Of a stretch of DNA of 64,000 bases, positions 49,146 to 58,807 are shown in pieces. Under the pieces are notes generated by a model that saw only the letters and a program-made list of their open reading frames with translations, was not told the DNA's origin and did no database searches. Origin of the DNA: Eleftheria terrae (GTDB lineage Bacteria; Pseudomonadota; Gammaproteobacteria; Burkholderiales; Burkholderiaceae_C); the NCBI RefSeq assembly GCF_030419005.1, contig NZ_CP106951.1, positions 2,790,001 to 2,854,000 of the forward strand, in the 5' to 3' direction. Every line of letters starts with the position of its first letter. Within the stretch, counting starts at the first letter, position 1. A program made the position numbers and the translations under genes.

Positions 49146-49340
49146 ATGCTGCGCTGGCTCATCGTGGTCGTGCTGGCGATGCTGGTCTTCACCAGCCTGC
49201 GGTCGTGGCTGGAGAAGTTCGGCTTCGGCCGACTGCCCGGCGACCTGCGGTTTCGCTTCGCCGGGCGGCAGTGGCAGCTGCCGTTGGGCAGCACTGTCGT
49301 GCTGAGCCTGCTGGCGATGGCCATCGGGCAGCTGTTCTGA
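49146..49340 (+). CDS. DUF2905 small membrane protein
   Basis: 64 aa: MLRWLIVVVLAMLVFTSLRSWLEKFGFGRLPGDLRFRFAGRQWQLPLGSTVVLSLLAMAIGQLF. Two transmembrane helices separated by the conserved loop LPGDLRF-RFAGRQ, diagnostic of DUF2905. 13 nt after the MidA gene, so co-transcribed. Confidence 0.9.
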   Translation: MLRWLIVVVLAMLVFTSLRSWLEKFGFGRLPGDLRFRFAGRQWQLPLGSTVVLSLLAMAIGQLF

Positions 49341-49372
49341 CGTCGCCGCCACCCGCCGCAGTCCCAGGAAAG

Positions 49373-49400
49373 AAAAAGCCGGGCATCAGCCCGGCTTTTG
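49373..49400. terminator. Bidirectional intrinsic terminator
   Basis: AAAAGCCGGGC-ATCA-GCCCGGCTTTT with A-tract on one side and T-tract on the other. It serves both the DUF2905 gene (+) and the DUF945 gene (-). Confidence 0.9.
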
Positions 49401-49425
49401 CGTCATGTCGGCTTGCGCCGCGAAC

Positions 49426-50922
49426 TCACTGGCCGGCAGCCGCGCCTTCGGCATGGTCGCCATGCTCGGCGTCTTCTTCGGCTTCGCCCAGGTCGGGGAG
49501 GCCACCGCCGAGGCCCGGCACCGGGATGGGCTTGCCGTTCAGCAGCACGGCCCCCTTCTCCAGGCGCATGCTCGCAGCCACGTGCTCGCCCTGGCGGACG
49601 ATGAAGCCTTGCTGCGCGAACTGGTCCAGCATCATGCCCACCATGCCGGGTTCCATCGCAGCGGTCTGCGTCGGCGCCTTGGCGGCGATCTGCTCGATCC
49701 AGGTGACCGGCAGCTTCACGTCGGCCTTCACCACGCCCTTGCCCATCAGCAGCATCATGGCCGGGGTCTTCAGGTCGGCTTCGGTCACGCCTTCCACGCC
49801 CACCGAGTACGACAGTTCGCCGCGCTTGCCGGCGTATTCCACCGCCAGCTTGTCCAGGGCGTATTCCGGGTTGTACGGCAGCAGGGCCAGCAGTTCGTTC
49901 TGCATGCCGGCGAGCATCTCGTCCGGATTCGGCTGCTCTTCAGGCTTGGCGCAGGCCGTGCCGGCCGCCTTCATCAGGCTGGACATGATGCGCTGGTAGG
50001 TCGGCGCATGCAGGCGCTTCAGCGAGGCCTGCATCTCCAGCTTGTCGAGCTTGGTGCCGGCAATGGTGCCGGCGCCAGTCATCGTGACCTTGCTGTTCAG
50101 CAGGTCCTTCTCGACGCTGGTGTCCGACGCGAACTTCAGCTTGTCGAAGGTGAACTTGAAGGGCTCGCCTGCACCTTCGGCGGCCTGCTGTGCCAGCGGC
50201 GGCGCGGCGAACTCGATGCTCGCGATCTCACCCTCGTCCTTGCCGGTGCGCAGCCACATCGAGCCATTCACCGGGCGGCTTTCGCCGCGCCAGCTGATGT
50301 TGGTGACCACCATCTTGGCGCCCTTGGCCGGGTCGTTCACTTCCAGGCCGGGTGCGCTGACGTCGTACTTAAGGTAGGTGCCGCCAGCATCGCTGCTGAT
50401 GTTGGCCTTCACGCCCTTCCATGCCAGCTGCTCGCCCTGCGGGCCCTTGAACTGGATGTCGGGGCTGGAGAATTCGCTGCTGTAGCCGCCGCCGAAACCC
50501 ACCAGGGTGCGGACGGTGAACGGCTTCTTGTCGCCGAACAGCTGGGTCAGGCCCTTGCGGACTTCGGGCGGCAGTTCGAGCTCGGACTCGATCAGCGCGG
50601 CGCCGAACTGGCCACCGGCCAGCGGGCCGTGGCTGATGTGGTCGCGCAGGGTGATCAGCACCGGCTTGGGCGGTGCCTCCTCGCCCTCTGCCGGGGTGCC
50701 GGCATCGCAGCCAATTTGCACGGTGACGGTACGGGTGGCGGAGAACAGGCCCTTCTCGTACTTGTGGTCGGTCACCTTGATGAAAGGCAGTTGCTCCGAC
50801 AGCTTCGTCTGCTGAGCCAGCAGTTCGGTCTGCACCCGGCCGCCGACGTAGGCCGCCGATCCGACATACGCGGCCGCAGCCAGCGCCACCACACCCAGGC
50901 CGACGGCCAATGGCTTCTTCAT
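49426..50922 (-). CDS. DUF945 (YdgA-like) family protein
   Basis: 498 aa from MKKPLAVGLGVVALAAAAYVGSAAYVGGRVQTEL, an N-terminal membrane anchor. Body motifs: YEKGLFSATRTVTVQIG, ITLRDHISHGPLAGGQFGAALIESELE, YSSEFSSPDIQFKGPQGEQLAWKGVKANISS. These fit DUF945/YdgA periplasmic proteins. Acidic C-terminus (EAEEDAEHGDHAEG). Function unknown. Confidence 0.87.
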   Translation of the reverse strand: MKKPLAVGLGVVALAAAAYVGSAAYVGGRVQTELLAQQTKLSEQLPFIKVTDHKYEKGLFSATRTVTVQIGCDAGTPAEGEEAPPKPVLITLRDHISHGPLAGGQFGAALIESELELPPEVRKGLTQLFGDKKPFTVRTLVGFGGGYSSEFSSPDIQFKGPQGEQLAWKGVKANISSDAGGTYLKYDVSAPGLEVNDPAKGAKMVVTNISWRGESRPVNGSMWLRTGKDEGEIASIEFAAPPLAQQAAEGAGEPFKFTFDKLKFASDTSVEKDLLNSKVTMTGAGTIAGTKLDKLEMQASLKRLHAPTYQRIMSSLMKAAGTACAKPEEQPNPDEMLAGMQNELLALLPYNPEYALDKLAVEYAGKRGELSYSVGVEGVTEADLKTPAMMLLMGKGVVKADVKLPVTWIEQIAAKAPTQTAAMEPGMVGMMLDQFAQQGFIVRQGEHVAASMRLEKGAVLLNGKPIPVPGLGGGLPDLGEAEEDAEHGDHAEGAAAGQ

Positions 50923-51031
50923 CCCTCGCACTCCCTGTGGCGCCCCTCGCGCCGGACGTTTCCCGCAGCCACCGCGGCCCGGTTAGAAGCGGCGCAGTGT
51001 AACAAGGGGTCGCGCGCTTGGCGCCCCCTAC

Positions 51032-52258
51032 TTAATGGGGGTGGACGGCGGCCACCGCCTCGATGCGGGCCTGGTGGATGGCCTCGGCGATCTGCGGCCC
51101 GTGCAGCCCACGCGCGGCAGCAGCGGCCGCGATCGGCGCGGTCGGCACAGCGCGCGCAGCCTCCAGGGCGGCGAGCAGGCGGGGGCGTTGCGGATAGGGC
51201 TCGTGCTCCATGTCGACGTGGCCGCGAGCGTCACATTCGCAGGCCAGCAGCGCATCGGCGAACCGCTGCGGCTTGCGCAAGGCGTCGCACCGCTCCAACA
51301 GGCAGACGATGTCCGCCGGCCCGAGTTCGCCGCTGTCGTGCAAGTGGCTGTGCTCGCGAGCCACGAGCTCGGCCAGCTCGCGGCATTCGTTGGGCACCCG
51401 CAGGCGCTGGCAGAGCTGGCGCAGCAGTTCGGCACTGCGCGCCTCATGGCCCGGGTGGTGGGGCAGCAGCTCGGCCGGCGTGGCGCCCTTGCCGAGATGC
51501 TGCGTCAGGCAGGAAAAGCGCACCGGCAGGCTGGCCTGCAAGTGAGCGCTCATCTCGAGCACCATCATCACGTGCATGCCAGTGTCGACTTCCGGGTGGT
51601 ATCCGGCCCGATGCGGCACCCCCCAGAGGCGGTCGACCTCCGGCAGGATGCGAGCCAGCGCGCCACAGCTGCGCAGCACCTCGAACATGCGTGACGGCCG
51701 GGCCTCCATCAAGCCGCGGGCCAGCTCCTGCCAGACCCGCTCGGGCACCAGCGCATCGACCTCGCCTTCCTGCACCATGCGCTGCATCAGCACCTGGGTT
51801 TCGGCGGCCACGCTGAAGTCGGCAAAACGCGCGGCGAACCGGGCCAGCCGCAGGATGCGCACCGGGTCTTCGACAAAGGCATCGGACACATGCCGCAGCT
51901 CGCGCGCCTGCAGGTCGTGCAGGCCGCCGTAGGGATCGATCAGCTGTCCATCCTCGGCCTGGGCCATGGCGTTGATGGTGAGGTCGCGGCGCTGCAGGTC
52001 CTGCTCCAGCGTGACGTCGGGCGCCGTGCGGAAGCTGAAGCCGTGATAGCCGCGCGCCGTCTTGCGCTCGGTGCGGGCGAGCGCGTACTCCTCATGGGTC
52101 TGCGGATGCAGGAACACCGGGAAATCCTTGCCCACCGGCAGGTAGCCGGCCGCCAGCATCGCCTCGGGCGTGGCTCCCACCACCACCCAGTCGTGATCCT
52201 GCACCGGCAAGCCGAGCAGGCGATCGCGCACCGCGCCGCCAACCATGTAGACCTTCAT
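51032..52258 (-). CDS. cca: CCA tRNA nucleotidyltransferase (multifunctional CCA protein)
   Basis: 408 aa. [37 protein letters not shown] holds the nucleotidyltransferase GGxVRD and the catalytic Dx[13 protein letters not shown] and [17 protein letters not shown] follow. An HD domain ([11 protein letters not shown]) gives the 2',3'-cyclic phosphodiesterase/phosphatase seen in the E. coli enzyme. Completes tRNA 3' ends; relevant here because several array tRNAs lack encoded CCA. Confidence 0.96.
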   Translation of the reverse strand: MKVYMVGGAVRDRLLGLPVQDHDWVVVGATPEAMLAAGYLPVGKDFPVFLHPQTHEEYALARTERKTARGYHGFSFRTAPDVTLEQDLQRRDLTINAMAQAEDGQLIDPYGGLHDLQARELRHVSDAFVEDPVRILRLARFAARFADFSVAAETQVLMQRMVQEGEVDALVPERVWQELARGLMEARPSRMFEVLRSCGALARILPEVDRLWGVPHRAGYHPEVDTGMHVMMVLEMSAHLQASLPVRFSCLTQHLGKGATPAELLPHHPGHEARSAELLRQLCQRLRVPNECRELAELVAREHSHLHDSGELGPADIVCLLERCDALRKPQRFADALLACECDARGHVDMEHEPYPQRPRLLAALEAARAVPTAPIAAAAAARGLHGPQIAEAIHQARIEAVAAVHPH

Positions 52259-52719
52259 GCCGGCAGTGTATCGGCGCGCCCGGGTCGCCCCCCTCCCGCG
52301 CGGTGTGGCGCGGCTGGCGAAGAAGCCGCCAGCCGCCTCGCGCTGATGCAAGCAGGGCCGGATCGGATCGATTGCCTCCTGGCCATCTGCGGCCGCGACG
52401 GAAGCCGATCGTCACTGACAGCCCGGGCTCGCAGCGTCCGGTGCCGACGGTGGGCCACTGCAGGCCGATGCTCAGGCAGGCCCAGCAGCGGCGGTCAGCG
52501 GGTAGAGCGGCACGTCATCCCGGCCGGCCGGGAGGAGGCATCGGACACATTTCCTTGCGCCAAGAGCATTGGTCATGCCCAGTGCTCCCCCCGAGGCATG
52601 GCGTTCCCTCCCACAGCAGAGCTAGGTAAAAAGGCAGTCGCGCAGCGTCTGCCGGGTGGCGCCGCCGGGGAGACGCCGCGCGCGTACAACCACTCTCAAC
52701 ACTCTCTGGAAGTACTAAG
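52259..52719. other. Intergenic
   Basis: About 460 nt upstream of the PEP-CTERM gene. No coding frame convinces. It probably carries the promoter of that gene in its last 100 nt, which are less GC-rich, but no clear -35/-10 pair was found. Confidence 0.4.
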
Positions 52720-53235
52720 ATGAAAAAACTCCTCCTGGCAGCGGCCCTCGGCCTCGGCCTTGCATCCCAAGCCTTCGCGGCGGTGGACCTGTCCAACGGG
52801 CCGTACGACTTCGACGCCAAGAAGTTCAGCACCAGTCCCTTCACCGACACCTACGATTTCCTTGCCGGCCCGAACGGTGGCTCCGTGTCCTTCAGCCTCA
52901 TCGAAGTGAAGCTGGCGAACAACGTCAACATCGACTGGGACGACACGGCCGCCTTCTCCGTCATCGGCGCCGACGGCTCGGTGCTGTTCCAGGCCGGCGA
53001 AAACGGCCCCATCCACTTCACCTTCGGCGACAGCCTGCCGGTGCCCGGCTCGTTCTCCATCGTGCTGAAGGGCGCGGCCATCGGCGACGGCAGCTCGCCG
53101 TGGAACCCGGGACTGAAGGGCTCCTACAGCCTGTCCGTGATTGCCAACCCGGTGCCGGAACCCGAGACCTATGCGCTGATGCTGGCCGGCCTTGGGGTGG
53201 TGGGCTACATGTCCCGCCGTCGTCGGGCGAACTGA
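52720..53235 (+). CDS. FxDxF-type PEP-CTERM secreted protein
   Basis: 171 aa. Signal peptide MKKLLLAAALGLGLASQAFA; the FTDTYDFLAGPNGGSVSFSLIEV block is the FxDxF region. The C-terminus NPVPEPETYALMLAGLGVVGYMSRRRRAN is a textbook PEP-CTERM sorting signal (VPEPE, hydrophobic helix, Arg cluster). The exosortase system cleaves such signals; its genes are not in this window. Probably part of extracellular matrix or surface structure. Confidence 0.95.
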   Translation: MKKLLLAAALGLGLASQAFAAVDLSNGPYDFDAKKFSTSPFTDTYDFLAGPNGGSVSFSLIEVKLANNVNIDWDDTAAFSVIGADGSVLFQAGENGPIHFTFGDSLPVPGSFSIVLKGAAIGDGSSPWNPGLKGSYSLSVIANPVPEPETYALMLAGLGVVGYMSRRRRAN

Positions 53236-53263
53236 GCTTCCAGGCGCGTTCCGCGCAGGTGCA

Positions 53264-53289
53264 AGGCGGGCTGCGGCCCGCCTTTTTTT
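53264..53289 (+). terminator. Intrinsic terminator of the PEP-CTERM gene
   Basis: AGGCGGGC-TGCG-GCCCGCCT with a run of seven T, 28 nt after the stop codon. Confidence 0.92.
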
Positions 53290-53336
53290 GTGTCTGCCGT
53301 CGAGGTGCTGCCGCCGGCTGGGGCAGCACTGGCCGC

Positions 53337-54017
53337 TCAGTCGCGGCTCTGGCGGTAGGGCTCGTCGAAATCGAGGAAATCCCGCTCGGCCAGCGCCGCC
53401 TCGACCCACGATCGCATGGCGGGCAGCGCGAACACCCGCTCGACGTAGGCCTCGATGTCGGCCGGCACCGGCACGCCGTAGGTGCGCAGCCGGGTGCATA
53501 CCGGCGCGAAGTAGGCGTCGGCGATGGTGAAGTCGCCGAACAGCATCGGGCCACCGGAAGCCTGCAGCAGCTCGCGCCACATCTGCACGATGCGCTCGAC
53601 ATCGGCAGCCACTTCCGGCCGGCTGGCCAGCACCTGCTCGCCGACCTGCGGCAGGCGGGCTTCGATGTTCATCGGGAAGTGCTGGCGCAGCCCCTGGAAG
53701 CCACCGTGCATCTCGGCGCAGACGCTTCGAGCCCGGGCCCGCTGGCGCACGTCAGTGGGCCACAGGCGCTTGTCCGGGTATTTCTCGGCCAGGTATTCGC
53801 AGATGGCCAGGGTGTCCCACACGGCAAACCCGTCGTCCACCAGCACCGGCACCTTGCCGGTGGGCGTCCAGCGGGACAGCGCGGCCTTGAATTCCGAGCC
53901 GGCATCGAAACTCAGGCGCAGCTTCACTTCCTCGAAAGGAATGCCGGCCTGCGTCAGCACCAGCCATGGCCGCAGCGACCAGGACGAGTAGTTCTTGTTG
54001 CCAATCACCAGTTGCAC
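53337..54017 (-). CDS. Glutathione S-transferase family protein
   Basis: 226 aa. LVIGNKNYSSWSLRPWLVLTQAGIPFEEV is the thioredoxin-fold start with the SSWSLRPW active-site loop; VPVLVDDGFAVWDTLAICEYLAEKYP is the GSH-binding part (VPVL, D-T). Helical C-terminal domain with MLFGDFTIADAYFAPV. The substrate is unknown. Confidence 0.93.
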   Translation of the reverse strand: MQLVIGNKNYSSWSLRPWLVLTQAGIPFEEVKLRLSFDAGSEFKAALSRWTPTGKVPVLVDDGFAVWDTLAICEYLAEKYPDKRLWPTDVRQRARARSVCAEMHGGFQGLRQHFPMNIEARLPQVGEQVLASRPEVAADVERIVQMWRELLQASGGPMLFGDFTIADAYFAPVCTRLRTYGVPVPADIEAYVERVFALPAMRSWVEAALAERDFLDFDEPYRQSRD

Positions 54018-54112
54018 GCTCGCTCCCCATGCAGTGTTTCAGGGAGGTCGATGCTAGCCGAGGAGCACCTTGCCGCGTTCGGGAATCGACGGTGCTAGCT
54101 CGCGTGGTGGGC

Positions 54113-55072
54113 TCATCCCCGTCGTGCCGTCGCACGCAGGCCGTAGAGCCGGTCGGTCAGCCCGGGCTCGGCCAGGTAGCCCGGCGCGATGGCCTCGAGC
54201 GCGGCCGGCGTGATGTGCAATTCGCGCAGGCCCGGGCAGCGTCCGGAAGCGACGTTGTCGACCTGCAGGGAGGCGAGGTTGTCGCGCGTCATCAGCGGCT
54301 CGCCGGGCAGTGCTTCGAGCAACAGGGCCTGCAGGCGGCCCAGGACGGGCGGCAGCGGCAGGACGGGCCGCGAATGCCCCGACCACACGCCGGCGCAATG
54401 CACCAGCTCGCGCAAGGTGTAGACGCGCGGCCCGGCACACTCGTAGACCTGGCCGATGCTGTCGGGACGGTCCAGGCAGCGCAGGATGGCACGCGCCACA
54501 TCCTCCACCCACACGGGCTGCAGGCGCGATTCGCCACCGGCCAGGGGCAGCACCGGGAAGCTGCGCTGCAGGCGGGCGAAGAGCGTGAGGAAGCGGTCGC
54601 CCTCGCCGAACACGACAGACGGGCGCAACAGCGTCAGCTGCAGGTCGGTGGCCGCCCGCAGCGCCGCTTCACCAGCCGCCTTGGAGCGCAGGTAGTGCGA
54701 AGGAGCGTCCGCCGAGGCGCCCAGCGCACTGACGTGCACCACACGCCGGACACCAGCCTGGCGGCAGGCCCGCACCAGCTGCTCGGGCAGGCCCGCATGG
54801 GCCTGCCGAAAGGCCGCCTCGCTGCCGTGCAGGATGCCCACCAGGTTGACCACCGCATCGGCACCGTGCAACAGCGGGGCCAGGCGCTTTTCGTCGAGCC
54901 GCTCGAGCAGGGCCGGCTCGATGCCGGGCAGCGGCAGCAGGTCGCGCACATGGGCGGGGCGGCGGGTCGGCACCACCACGGTCGCGCTGCCCTCCGGCCA
55001 GCTGGCGACCCACTTCTCGCACAGGTGGCGGCCGATGAAGCCGGACCCACCCAGGACGACGATCCTGTTCAT
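54113..55072 (-). CDS. Complex I NDUFA9-like NAD(P)-binding protein
   Basis: 319 aa. RIVVLGGSGFIGRHLCEKW Rossmann start, then AVVNLVGILHGSEAAF, VVHVSALGASADAPSHYLRSKAAGEAAL (YxxxK replaced by YLRSK), LRPSVVFGEGDRFLTLFARL. This matches the atypical SDR family annotated as complex I NDUFA9 subunit-like. AGGAGG lies just upstream of ATG 55072. It follows the slt gene by 25 nt and is probably co-transcribed. Confidence 0.88.
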   Translation of the reverse strand: MNRIVVLGGSGFIGRHLCEKWVASWPEGSATVVVPTRRPAHVRDLLPLPGIEPALLERLDEKRLAPLLHGADAVVNLVGILHGSEAAFRQAHAGLPEQLVRACRQAGVRRVVHVSALGASADAPSHYLRSKAAGEAALRAATDLQLTLLRPSVVFGEGDRFLTLFARLQRSFPVLPLAGGESRLQPVWVEDVARAILRCLDRPDSIGQVYECAGPRVYTLRELVHCAGVWSGHSRPVLPLPPVLGRLQALLLEALPGEPLMTRDNLASLQVDNVASGRCPGLRELHITPAALEAIAPGYLAEPGLTDRLYGLRATARRG

Positions 55073-55097
55073 GCTCACCTCCTGGCGCCCCTCATGG

Positions 55098-57128
55098 TCA
55101 GGGCAAGTCGGTCTGCGGCGGCGGCGCATTCGGGTCGCGCGGGCCCACCGTGGGGCCCAGGCGGGCCTTCAGCGAGGGCATGCGGCCGCTGATCAGCGCC
55201 CCATAGTAGGTCGCATTGGACAACACCTTCTTCACATAGTCGCGCGTTTCCGAGAACGGAATGCTCTCGATCCAGATCGGCGTCTCCAGCACCGCGCCTT
55301 CGCGCCAGCGGCGCGGGCGCCCGGGGCCGGCGTTGTAGGCGGCGGCGCCCATGGCCTGCGAGCCGCCCACATCGTCGAGCACCAGCTTCAGGTAGCTGGT
55401 GCCGAGCGCGATGTTGGTGTTGCGGTCGGTGATCATGTCCGGCGTGTAGTTGATGCCGATGCGGCGCGCCGTCCAGCGGGCGGTGGCGGGCATCAGCTGC
55501 ATCAGGCCGGAGGCCCCGACATGCGAGCGCACGTCCATCACGAAGCGCGATTCCTGCCGGATGAGGCCATAGACATAGGCCGGGTCGAGCCCGATCTCGC
55601 GGGCGCGCGCCACCACCTCGCGGCGAAAGGGCATCGGGAAACGCTGCTCGATGTGGAACTCGGCCTCGGTGCGGTCGCTGGTGTTGATGCAGCGGTCCCA
55701 GATCTCGCGGTCGCAGGCGATCTGGGCGGCCGCCAGCAATTGCCGGTCGTTCATGCGAGCGCCGCCCGGTCCGCCGAAGGACAAGGTCCAGTTCCATTCG
55801 CGCACCGCCTCGCCGCGCAGGCCGAGGCTGAACAGTTGCAGCGCGCGCTGCAGGCCGGGATTGCGGCGCGCGACGTCGCGCTCTTCGTCGGTGAGGGCCG
55901 CCGGCCGGGCCGGCAGCATCAGCGGCCGGCCCAGGTCTTCGGCGGCCAGCTTGCCGTAGAAGTCATGCCAGCCGGCGATCGAGTCCAGCAGGGTGTGGGC
56001 CTCGGCCCTCAGCTTCTCGCCGTCCTGCGAGTCGCGCGCCAGCGCCTGCAGCGCGCGCGCCTTCCAGTACACCCAGGCGGAATCGGCCTGCTGAGTTTCA
56101 GGCATCGCATTGATGGCCTGGCTCACCTGCTGCCAGCGGCCGGCGCGCAAGGCGGCACGCGCCTTCCAGGCCAGCATGTCGTCCGACCAGTCGGCCTCGC
56201 GCGCGCCCTGGCTGGCGCGCTGGTAGAACTCGGTGGCCCGCGGCGACAGCCGAATGCCGGCCTGCCGGCCGATGGCGGCCCAGGCCCAGGCCGAGAGCTC
56301 CTGCGGCAGCCGCTCGGTCCAGCCCTCAAGCTGCGCGGCGGCGGCCTCGGGGTCGCTCGCGGCCAGGCGCACCAGCGCGAGCGTGGTCAGCTCGGCGTCG
56401 GTGCGGTTGGCGGAGCCGGCCCGTCGCGCCAGGTAGCGGGCGGGGTTCTCGTACAGCTCGTCGTAGCGCTGGGCGGCGTCGGTGCCCACCACCACCACGG
56501 CCTGGCGTCCCGGGTTGCGGCGGCCGGCCTCGGTCGCCAGGCGCGCCTTGCGCCAGATGTCGGCATGGGTCAGCACGCCGGCCTGGTACAGCGTCAAGGC
56601 CATCAGGGAGCAGCCCTGGTCGGCCTCGCGCTGCGCCATCCAGGCCTTGCGGGCGGCGGCGCGCAGGTCGTCGCCGCCGCCGTCGCGGCGGGCCAGCACG
56701 GCATAGCAGTCGACCTGCTTGTCGTCCTGCATGCGAAAGCGCGGCAACTGGGTGGAAAAGGTCGCCCAGTCGTTGCGCCGGCCCAGCTCCAGCAGCCAGT
56801 CGTTGCGCAGCCGATCGGCAACGTAGGTGTCGGGCCAGCGGGCGAAGAAGGCGTTCAGCTCCTCCGCATCGGCCTGCTGCAACCGGTTCTGCAGCTCCCA
56901 GTAGTCCACCCACTGTGCCAGCGGATGCTGCTGCGAGGTGGCGCTTGCCTTGGCCAGGGCCAGCCGGCCCGCGTCGCGGCGGCGCAGTGCGTCGCGGGCG
57001 TCGAGCACCGGGTCCACCGGTGCCTGCGCGGCCGAGGGCTGCGCCGCGAGGCACAGGCTGGCCGCCGCGAGCAAGGCCGCCCAGGTGCGCCGATATACTG
57101 AATTCACACGGTTTGCCTTTTTCATCAT
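55098..57128 (-). CDS. slt: Soluble lytic murein transglycosylase
   Basis: 676 aa. Signal peptide around RTWAALLAAASLCLAAQPSAAQA; a long alpha-superhelical U domain; then the GH23 catalytic domain with GLIRQESRFVMD (catalytic Glu), GASGLMQLMPATA and GAAAYNAGPGRPRRW. Cleaves glycan strands in the periplasm, giving anhydro-muropeptides. The start is one of two adjacent ATGs (57128, 57125) or GTG 57107. It is only 9 nt from the divergent fau start, so each promoter must lie inside the other gene. Confidence 0.95.
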   Translation of the reverse strand: MMKKANRVNSVYRRTWAALLAAASLCLAAQPSAAQAPVDPVLDARDALRRRDAGRLALAKASATSQQHPLAQWVDYWELQNRLQQADAEELNAFFARWPDTYVADRLRNDWLLELGRRNDWATFSTQLPRFRMQDDKQVDCYAVLARRDGGGDDLRAAARKAWMAQREADQGCSLMALTLYQAGVLTHADIWRKARLATEAGRRNPGRQAVVVVGTDAAQRYDELYENPARYLARRAGSANRTDAELTTLALVRLAASDPEAAAAQLEGWTERLPQELSAWAWAAIGRQAGIRLSPRATEFYQRASQGAREADWSDDMLAWKARAALRAGRWQQVSQAINAMPETQQADSAWVYWKARALQALARDSQDGEKLRAEAHTLLDSIAGWHDFYGKLAAEDLGRPLMLPARPAALTDEERDVARRNPGLQRALQLFSLGLRGEAVREWNWTLSFGGPGGARMNDRQLLAAAQIACDREIWDRCINTSDRTEAEFHIEQRFPMPFRREVVARAREIGLDPAYVYGLIRQESRFVMDVRSHVGASGLMQLMPATARWTARRIGINYTPDMITDRNTNIALGTSYLKLVLDDVGGSQAMGAAAYNAGPGRPRRWREGAVLETPIWIESIPFSETRDYVKKVLSNATYYGALISGRMPSLKARLGPTVGPRDPNAPPPQTDLP

Positions 57129-57137
57129 TCTCGAGAC

Positions 57138-57737
57138 ATGGATTGGACCGCTCCCCCTCAGGCACTCATCAAAGATCGTGCCGCCCTGCGTCGGCACCTG
57201 CTGGCCGAACGCGAACGCTGGGCGGGCGGCATGGCGTCCGACGCCGGATGGCAGGCGGTGCAGGAGGCGATGGCGGGGCATCTCCGGCAGGTACTGCTGA
57301 TGCTGGAGCCGCAGTTGTTGGGGGTGTACTGGCCGATACGATCCGAATTTAACGCAGCAGTTGCATTAAAGGCCGACAACGAGTGCGCCCGGCTGCCGCT
57401 GGCGCTGCCCTGGGCGCGCCGCACACCGCGCGAGATGGAGTACCGCCGCTGGCAAGGTGACGCGCCGACGCTGCTGGACGAGTGCGGCATTCCGAGCGTG
57501 GCGGGTGCCGCGGTGGTGCCGGACGTGCTGCTGGTGCCCTGCGTCGGCTACCACCCCCAGGGCTTTCGGCTCGGCTACGGCGGCGGCTACTTCGACCGCT
57601 GGCTGGCACGCCACCCGCACGTGACGGCGGTAGGCATCGCCTGGTCCGGCAGCGAAGTCGCCTTCGAGCCGGAGGCACACGACCTGCCGTTGATGCTGGT
57701 CGTGACCGAACGCGGCGTGGTCAGTCCAGGGAGCTGA
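57138..57737 (+). CDS. fau: 5-formyltetrahydrofolate cyclo-ligase
   Basis: 199 aa. KDRAALRRHLLAERERW at the N-terminus and the nucleotide/folate motif LLVPCVGYHPQGFRLGYGGGYFDRWL identify the family. Converts 5-formyl-THF to 5,10-methenyl-THF with ATP. Its last 17 nt overlap the convergent LysR gene. Confidence 0.94.
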   Translation: MDWTAPPQALIKDRAALRRHLLAERERWAGGMASDAGWQAVQEAMAGHLRQVLLMLEPQLLGVYWPIRSEFNAAVALKADNECARLPLALPWARRTPREMEYRRWQGDAPTLLDECGIPSVAGAAVVPDVLLVPCVGYHPQGFRLGYGGGYFDRWLARHPHVTAVGIAWSGSEVAFEPEAHDLPLMLVVTERGVVSPGS

Positions 57738-58710
57738 GCGAGGTCGAGGCGTCCGATTCGGCCTCTACCCCGGCGCGCGTCAGCGCGGCCTGCCGTTCCA
57801 CCCAGGCGCAGAACTGCGCCACCTCCGGCCGCTCCAGCGCGAGCGGCGACACCACCAGCCAGTAGACATGGGCGCCCTGCAGGCGGCCGGCGGGACCGAA
57901 AGGCTCCACCAGCTCGCCGGAGGCCAGCGCGGGCGCGACCATCGGCAGGCGGGCCAACGCCACGCCTTGGCCCGTCAGCGAGGCCTGCACCTGCTGGTAG
58001 GTGTAGTTGAAGTAGATCCAGCGCTGCGGCGTCAGCTCCGGCAGGCCCTGATGTGCGAGCCAGGTGCGCCAGCTCAGCAGGTGGCTGTAGGGATGGCCAT
58101 CGTCCTCCTCCAGCAGGGTGTGCTGCGCCAGATCCGCAGGGCTGCGCAGCGGCGGCCCCTGGCCGTTGCTGGCCCGCTCCAGCAGCCAGGGGCTGACCAC
58201 CGGCGTCAACACTTCACCAAACAGCCGGCGGGCCTCGCAGCCGTCCTGGGGACCGCGCGAATAGCGCAGGGCGGCGTCGATCTCCACACCGTCAACCTCC
58301 ACGAAGGCGTCGCAGGCGCTGACGCGGATGTCGAGGTCGGGATGCTCGCGCTGGAAGGCCTCCAGCCGCGGGATCAACCACAGCGACGCCATCGAGGCGA
58401 AGGTGGTCACACTGATGGTGCGGCGTGACCGCGTGCGCCGGATCTGCCGCACGGTGAGGTCCAGCCGGTGCAGCAGCGGCGCGACCGTGCGGAGCAACGC
58501 CGTGCCGGCCTGGCTCAGCTCCACATGCCGCGTGCCGCGCACGAAAAGGGGCGCCCCCACCTCCTGCTCCAGCGACTGAATCTGCCGGCTGATGGCCGAC
58601 TGCGTCAGGTGCAGCTCTTCCGCCGCCAAGCGGAAGCTGAGGTGGCGAGCCACCGCCTCGAATGCACGCAACGTGCCCACCGCTAGCGGCCGCTGACGAT
58701 GCTCATTCAT
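57721..58710 (-). CDS. LysR-family regulator, GcvA-like
   Basis: 329 aa. HTH: LAVGTLRAFEAVARHLSFRLAAEELHLTQSAISRQIQSLEQEVGAPLFVRGTRHVELSQAG. Effector domain with DAALRYSRGPQDGCEARRLFGEVLTPVVSPWLLE, typical of the GcvA/AmpR-like subgroup. Divergent from the DUF2917 gene across about 100 nt; that gene is its likely target. Confidence 0.92.
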   Translation of the reverse strand: MNEHRQRPLAVGTLRAFEAVARHLSFRLAAEELHLTQSAISRQIQSLEQEVGAPLFVRGTRHVELSQAGTALLRTVAPLLHRLDLTVRQIRRTRSRRTISVTTFASMASLWLIPRLEAFQREHPDLDIRVSACDAFVEVDGVEIDAALRYSRGPQDGCEARRLFGEVLTPVVSPWLLERASNGQGPPLRSPADLAQHTLLEEDDGHPYSHLLSWRTWLAHQGLPELTPQRWIYFNYTYQQVQASLTGQGVALARLPMVAPALASGELVEPFGPAGRLQGAHVYWLVVSPLALERPEVAQFCAWVERQAALTRAGVEAESDASTSLSSLD

Positions 58711-58807
58711 GCTTGTGTCTCATCAATACAGCGCAAGGAAGTCATTGGACCGCGCCCCGGGCAAACCCTAGGATTCACTCATATCGCAGCAAGAAGGAGC
58801 AGATCTC

